From Hepsetus odoe (taxonomy: Eukaryota > Chordata > Actinopteri > Characiformes > Hepsetidae), in contig CM029368.1 in the NCBI GenBank assembly GCA_017165825.1, positions 24,251,876-24,315,875 of the forward strand: 64,000 nucleotides of DNA. Direction: 5' to 3'. Below are positions 59,207-64,000 of this stretch, in pieces (the stretch's first letter is position 1; every line of letters starts with the position of its first letter). The notes under the pieces are model-generated. The model ran no database searches and had not been told where the DNA came from. It saw only the letters and a program-made list of their open reading frames with translations. Both the position numbers and the translations under genes were made by a program.

Positions 59207-59436
59207 TGTCATGGTTATGTCATGGTAGATGGCGCTCTGCTCTGACTGAGCACACCTGGGCTTGTCAGGGTGCAGGTGTGCCTCATTGGGGGCTGGCTTT
59301 ATAAGCCCCAATGAGTCAGAGTAGAGCACCGGTCATTCTTGTTAGTTTTGTTACACGTGCAGGTGCTTTATTTTTTGATAAGTTCAATAAAGAAAAGTCA
59401 CCGATCCCTGGCATTTGCGACCACACCATCACCCAA
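59207..59436 (+). mobile_element. Solo LTR, palindromic LTR family
   Basis: Starts TGTCATGG. Contains CTCTGCTCTGACT, GCACACCTG with CAGGTGTGC, and GGGGGCTGGCTTTATAAGCC, i.e. a TATA-like box in the inner loop, then TTCAATAAAG. The right boundary near ACCACACCATCA is approximate. Confidence 0.75.
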
Positions 59437-60487
59437 GCATTCCACAAGATCTTTCAAAAACTACCTCTTTTGTTGACAATCAAATAATTTAATGTTCAAA
59501 ATGAACAAAAATAGAGGATCAAATAATCAAATAATAGATTAAATAGTCAAATAATAGATTAATACTGAAAACTCACTGTTTATTAATTAAACAGTATCCT
59601 GTAAATGTACAGGAAAAATATTGCTATACATTTGCATAAACGATTGAAGAGGTTCTATTTAATAAACTTAAATGTGTGTGTTTAAAGAATTCTAAACTTT
59701 TTATACATTTTGATTAACAATAGATTGTTCAAAGACATCATTCCTTTTTATTTCTCATTTTTTAATGAGAGCCTTTTTACTTAAATAAGTCAATATTATC
59801 TAAACTTAATGCATTTTTTTTTAACAACGTTCCTTTTGCCAAGTAATTGTCAGTAATAGTTCAGCACCGTCTATATTTTTTCTGCAAACAGCTAAGCAAC
59901 TTCTGATGCAAACAGAAAACAGATTAATTTGCTTCAATATTCTGTCGCTTGCATAAGATTCGTGTTTCTTTTTTTTTTTACATCATGTGCATTTTCCCAA
60001 GCTACAAACATCTTTCTCTCTCTCTTTTAAAAAGATGCACAAATAATATATATATATTTTTTTAAGTAATGTAAAGGCCAGCATATCTTGAGTTTGGTGA
60101 TTAAACAGCATGGTTTTTTAATTAAAGAGCTGGGACATGCTATGGTGTATATTTCAGCATTAATTAGCATAGCCTCCTGAGGGAAGGAAATGATTAGATG
60201 TTTAAAGAGTCATGAATGGAGGATGTACACTGAACCCAAGCTAGAAGGCTGTTTGAAGGCATTTTTAAAGCGTATCAGCATGACAAACCCCCCACACATG
60301 CACACACAAAAACCACTGCAGTAAATGTCAACTGCATAAAAAGGCCTCTTGGAAAGACTGGAAGCTGACAAGTTACTGAGTTGTAAAGATGAGGGTCTTA
60401 TTAGATTGTAGACATTTTTAGAAAAACATCTTCTGATGTGCTTCTTTGCAAAGAAGGCTTTTTTAAGGACATCTTCAACAATTACCC
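59437..60487. other. AT-rich single-copy-looking stretch
   Basis: No gene. The part 60060-60220 has several TAATTA-type homeodomain words and no repeat character, so it may be a conserved noncoding element. This is only an impression. Confidence 0.4.
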
Positions 60488-60677
60488 AGACCAGACCAAT
60501 AGCATGCCCTGAAGTACCCTTGAGCAAGGTACTGTCCTGTCACTGCTCCCCAGGCACTTTAAATAGCTGCCCCCTGCTGCATGGTGTGTATGGGTGAAAA
60601 GCAGATGATTTCATTGTGGTTCACTGTGTGCTGTGCTGTGTTTCACAATGACAATTAGTCACTTTCATTTCACTTTT
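60488..60677 (+). mobile_element. SINE family 1, 5'-truncated
   Basis: Starts just after box B (CCAGACCAATAGCATGCCCT) and runs to the TTTCATTTCACTTTT tail. Confidence 0.8.
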
Positions 60678-61939
60678 ATTATTAGTTAAACTGAACCGTT
60701 ATCAACAACTGTATAGCTTTAAATCAGAATTAAGCTTAGACTTAGGGGAAAAGAAAAAGAGGGAGAACATTGAACAAAATACTAAGAATTGAGGAAAAAG
60801 GAGTCGGTTTTGGGTTTTCGAATTGAGACTTAAGACCCCAAGAAAACAAAAATATATGAAAGTTTCAGAAAAACAATGTTGGAACAATAATGTTGGAGAG
60901 TGCTGGAACAGCCATGCATACAACAACATATCTGCAATGTTCCATCTCCCCCATTGGACACTAGCAACAATGACTAAACATTAGCAGTCCCAGGAAAACA
61001 AATCCAAAATAAAACCCCCAAAAAAACAAACATCTCACGACCGCTCCCCACTGTCAACAAGAACATTTATGCATTCGCCACACCATCAACAACCACCCTC
61101 ATATTCCTACCTCAGTCCAAAAAACAGTTTAGAGACTGGCAAACATCAAACCCCCATGCAGTCTTTGCAAAAAAAGATGTCCACACATGAAGAGAATAGC
61201 AGAATACTGCAAGACCAGACAAAGCCTGACTACAAAACAGGGCTGCAAAAGGGAACACTGGACTACAAACATATGACAAACAGCAACCAAAAAAAAAACA
61301 ACAAAAAAAAACAGAATATAATTTTAATAACAGCAATGTGAAAATGAACTTAAGAATCACTACGCAATGAAAAAAATGGATCCTTTCCCCTTTTTTATTG
61401 GTTCCAGTGAATTTTTCCACTTTAAAGTTACACTAAGAATTTCTTTTGATTTATACTTTCAACTGTGAATCTAAATGTTTATTAAAAACAATTACTGCTT
61501 TTATGTTTACTTTAATCATGTATTAGACTGCTGTGGTCAGAATTCCTTTCTTTAGATTTATGCAAGGCCCAAATCTAGAACCTCTTATTCACACATCACA
61601 GTGAATTGGAATGCCACTAGCCTACAGCTGGCTGTACAACTAGATCGATTCTTGAGCGCTGGCTGATGGACTAAATTATATTAGTTTCTGGTCTGAATTT
61701 TGAGTTTCAATTATGATACGTTGATGAATGCATAAAAACATGTTTCCCTATTTCTATTGCCTAATTTCCTGAATGCAATGGTACCTGCTAGAGCCTTCAA
61801 GAAAATCTCTCAAAAACGTACTAGCATTTCATTTTCTTGTTTCAATCACTTGAGCACATACAAATCTGAATACTGTATAAATACTGATAGTGACTGTGCA
61901 TGCGTACGTCTGTATGTCTGCTATATGTTGAACTGATTA
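60678..61939. other. No gene seen
   Basis: AT-rich. An A-rich stretch at 61289-61312. No repeat family recognised. Confidence 0.5.
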
Positions 61940-62045
61940 CTGGTCCAGGGTGTTTCTCTTTCACCCAGTAAATGTTGGGATATGCCCCACCACCCCTCAT
62001 TGCCCTGATTATGATAAGGGCTCAGATGTTGGATGGATGTATAAA
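61940..62045 (+). repeat. DANA-type SINE tail
   Basis: TGGTCCAGGGTGTTTCTCTT, GGGATATGCCCC and GATAAGGGCTCAGATGTTGG with ATGGATG follow the tail of DANA-like SINEs. Only the tail is present. Confidence 0.6.
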
Positions 62046-62273
62046 CAGATATTTCCCTGAATTGTAAAATTACATGCTTGATCTACTTCAAAAATCAGGC
62101 AGTAGTTTGCATGGATTGACTTTACATTGTTTTGTTGATTTCAAGCTAAAATTACTTCCAAAGGCTTCCAAGGTCTCTCTTTTTGCATCTTCTTTCCAAG
62201 TCATGCTTGACTTAACAGAGTTCTGCTGTGAAAAAAGTCTTGAACTGTTGCTCATTTCATCTTATTTGAGTTA

Positions 62274-62509
62274 GACTGCAGTTCTAACTCAAACCAAGAT
62301 CCAAGGAACTGCAGTCTAAACCAAGTTTCAAAAAGTATCAAAACCACCATTAAGTGTAGGCTTTGCCTAGTGAATGAGCCGCGCTGTTCTGACTCATCGG
62401 GCTTAAATAGCAGCCCAAATGAAGAACACCTGTGCCTTCATGAGCTCAGGTGTCCTCAGTCAGAACAGAGCGCCCTTTACCATGCCCAAAACAAACCTCA
62501 CTCATGACA
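62274..62509 (-). mobile_element. LTR, palindromic family, truncated
   Basis: The minus strand starts TGTCATGAGTGAGG and keeps the palindrome arms (GCGCTCTGTTCTGAC and GTCAGAACAGC), with some mutations. It ends within the region homologous to 63737. A purine-rich word (GGGAACAAGAAGAAGG, minus strand) lies directly upstream. Confidence 0.75.
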
Positions 62510-63403
62510 ACCTTCTTCTTGTTCCCATCATCATCTTGATCATGTTGCTTTGTTGTAAATGTATTTTCTCTTGTTTTTCCATTCAGTTGGCTTGCTAGGT
62601 GGCTGATACAAAGCTTAAGCACTTTGAAAGCTGATAGTTGCATAGCTTTTGTGTGGTTTGCTACCATAGGAGCTCATCTCACTCCTCATTAGAGCAGAGA
62701 ACTCATATCTACATACAGCTGAGCTGTCCACAACAGATTGGATGGCTTGTGAGGAGGCACCACAGCACTTCCTGAGCTTGCATCAGAGGTTAGGACAGCA
62801 AGTCCATTAGCAGCTCAGGATTTCCACTTTCATGCTTGGCCAGACCACCAATCTACTTCTTTATCTCCTGTCTGTCTCATCAATGATATCTTGAGTCCGC
62901 ACTGCATTTGTACAATTTCTGTTTGTTTCCTGGTCTGTCCTTGTGCATGTCTTGTCTCCTGTTCACCCTCCTATATTTAGTGTTTTTTTCTCTGCCTTGT
63001 GAAAGTTGTTTTGGATTTGAATCCTTCTTTGTTGGATTTATTATTACATCTGTGAGTTAGGAAGAAGTCCTGTCAAACTCCTTCTCTCTCATCTTTGTCC
63101 CATGCCATTCTTTAGCCATGGGCTTTTGTGTTAGTTTCTTCTCTTCTCCTTAATCCTTATTGTTATCTCCCACACATGTATAAATTTTATTACCCCCTAT
63201 CTCAGGTGTGTCTAGCCATGACTTGCATTGAACTTGCTTATTTTTTTTTTTGCCTGTTCTTGTGATTATTTTGTCTGTGCTTCATGTAGCTTTGTTGCAA
63301 ATCCGTTTTTCTCTGTATTCCCCATGGCTGTTTTCTTTTTATTTAGTGTTTGCCCAGTGTTTTTTTTTTTTTTTTTTCTTTTCACCTACACTTGCACGTA
63401 CAG
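62510..63403. other. No gene seen between two LTRs
   Basis: The stretch 62860-63060 has T-rich CCTGTCTGTC and CTTGTCTCCTG words like an LTR transcribed region. No retroelement protein is readable. It may be host DNA between two independent LTRs. Confidence 0.35.
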
Positions 63404-63555
63404 CTTACGTCAACATCTCTAGTGTATGTGAAGGCTGGTGTGGCTGCAGGTTATCATTTCAATCAAGGAGAAGAAAAACAATATCAGACTGTGGAGCAAA
63501 AGAACTGCATTTTCTGGGCTGATGGTGATTCATCCAATAACTTTACAATGAGTTG
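63404..63555 (+). other. Possible exon, 152 bp
   Basis: A long T-tract (63359-63377) and CACGTACAG form a good 3' splice site; GTGAGG follows at 63556. The frame is open across all 51 codons and encodes a piece with YHFNQGEEKQYQTVEQKNCI and FWADGDSSNNFTMSW, a mixed composition with an N-glycosylation-type NFT. The protein is not recognised. The frame is also open in the others upstream because of the T-tract, so chance is possible. Confidence 0.25.
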
Positions 63556-63701
63556 GTGAGGTGTTTCTGATCCATAACTAATATCCCAGTGACAATACCT
63601 GACCTCACTATAATATAAATATTTTAGCTTTGCATATAAAATACAAATAATATATTATCTAATACATTTTAGAAGACATGTTGGTTGAGTAGATGTCTAG
63701 T

Positions 63702-63970
63702 TGTAAAGGTGGCAGGGTGAGAAACCAAGATACAAGGACTGCAGTTCTGACCAAAACAAGACACAAGGAATTGCAGTGGAGACCAAAACAAGGTATCAAA
63801 GCCACCATTAAGTGTAGGCTTTGCCTAGCGAATGAGCTGCGCTCTGTTCTGACTCATCAGGGCTTAAATAGCAGCCCCAATGAAGCACACCTGTGCCTTC
63901 ATGAGCTCAGGTGTGCTCAGTCAGAGCAGAGCGCCCTCTACCATGCCCGAAACGAAACTCAACCGTGACA
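63702..63970 (-). mobile_element. LTR, palindromic family
   Basis: The minus strand starts TGTCACGGTTGAG, contains GCGCTCTGCTCTGACTGAGC, CACACCTG and CAGGTGTG, a TATA-like CTATTTAAG, and GAGTCAGAACAGAGCGCAGC, and continues to about CCCTGCCACC. The left edge is approximate. Same orientation as the LTR at 62274, with about 88% similarity judged by eye over the shared core. Confidence 0.75.
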
Positions 63971-64000
63971 GACTGTGACACACTTTTGGGCAGAAAGTTC

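Noticed and set aside
62274..63970. Two same-strand LTRs, each next to GACTG, as one complete LTR element
   Set aside because: The left GACTG (62274-62278) is part of the LTR itself, since the same word occurs inside the right LTR at 63737. The left copy is truncated there, and the interior shows no retroelement protein. Two independent LTRs remain equally likely.
1..64000. CRISPR arrays, operons, bacterial promoters
   Set aside because: The window is clearly from an animal genome; no regularly spaced direct repeats with unique spacers were seen.

Overview
The window looks like intergenic or intronic DNA from a ray-finned (teleost) fish. The evidence is the mix of mobile elements: Tc1/mariner transposons, L2-like and RTE-like LINEs with fish-type reverse transcriptases, Ty3/gypsy-type LTR elements, several tRNA-derived SINE families with 13-base target duplications, and a DANA-type SINE. 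The background is AT-rich, with short GC-rich islands that are themselves mobile-element pieces. I see no intact single-copy host gene and no true RNA gene. One short exon-like segment (63404-63555) is the only host-coding candidate.

Layout. 1-8.5 kb: a microsatellite, an RTE tail, a decayed Tc1 element (2916-4400), the first SINEs and an interleaved inverted repeat (8349-8476). 8.9-11.2 kb: a decayed Ty3/gypsy pol with an L2 tail inserted in its integrase. 11.8-13.5 kb: 3' ends of two LINE types. 15.9-16.4 kb: a foldback Tc1 derivative. 16.9-19.8 kb: an L2-like LINE whose reading frame is broken by a single stop. 20.3-29.7 kb: LINE remnants, a dense SINE cluster, solo LTRs, a 195-bp palindromic insertion (24831-25025) and two colinear copies of an old duplication. 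31.6-35.9 kb: an RTE-like LINE on the minus strand, interrupted by a SINE and by a Tc1 element. 38.3-41.3 kb: a second L2-like LINE, complete at its 5' side and cut at its 3' side, abutting a 204-bp segment that recurs 4.5 kb downstream. 41.8-43.7 kb: a small LTR element whose only coding content is a long coiled-coil frame. 43.75-44.4 kb: GC-rich LTR-type pieces. 44.5-64 kb: mainly AT-rich sequence with two more foldback elements, SINEs and solo LTRs.

How the parts relate. The autonomous elements here (two L2, RTE, Tc1, gypsy) are all broken. The abundant short ones (SINE family 1, foldback Tc1, palindromic LTRs) are non-autonomous and would depend on such enzymes. Nesting gives relative ages: the RTE at 31.6-35.9 kb predates the SINE and Tc1 inside it, and SINE family 2 predates the palindrome inside it. 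The strongest candidates for something undescribed are the LTR element with the coiled-coil frame and a branched, partly covarying palindrome shared by its LTR family. All family names come from reading translations and repeats by eye; no database search was run.
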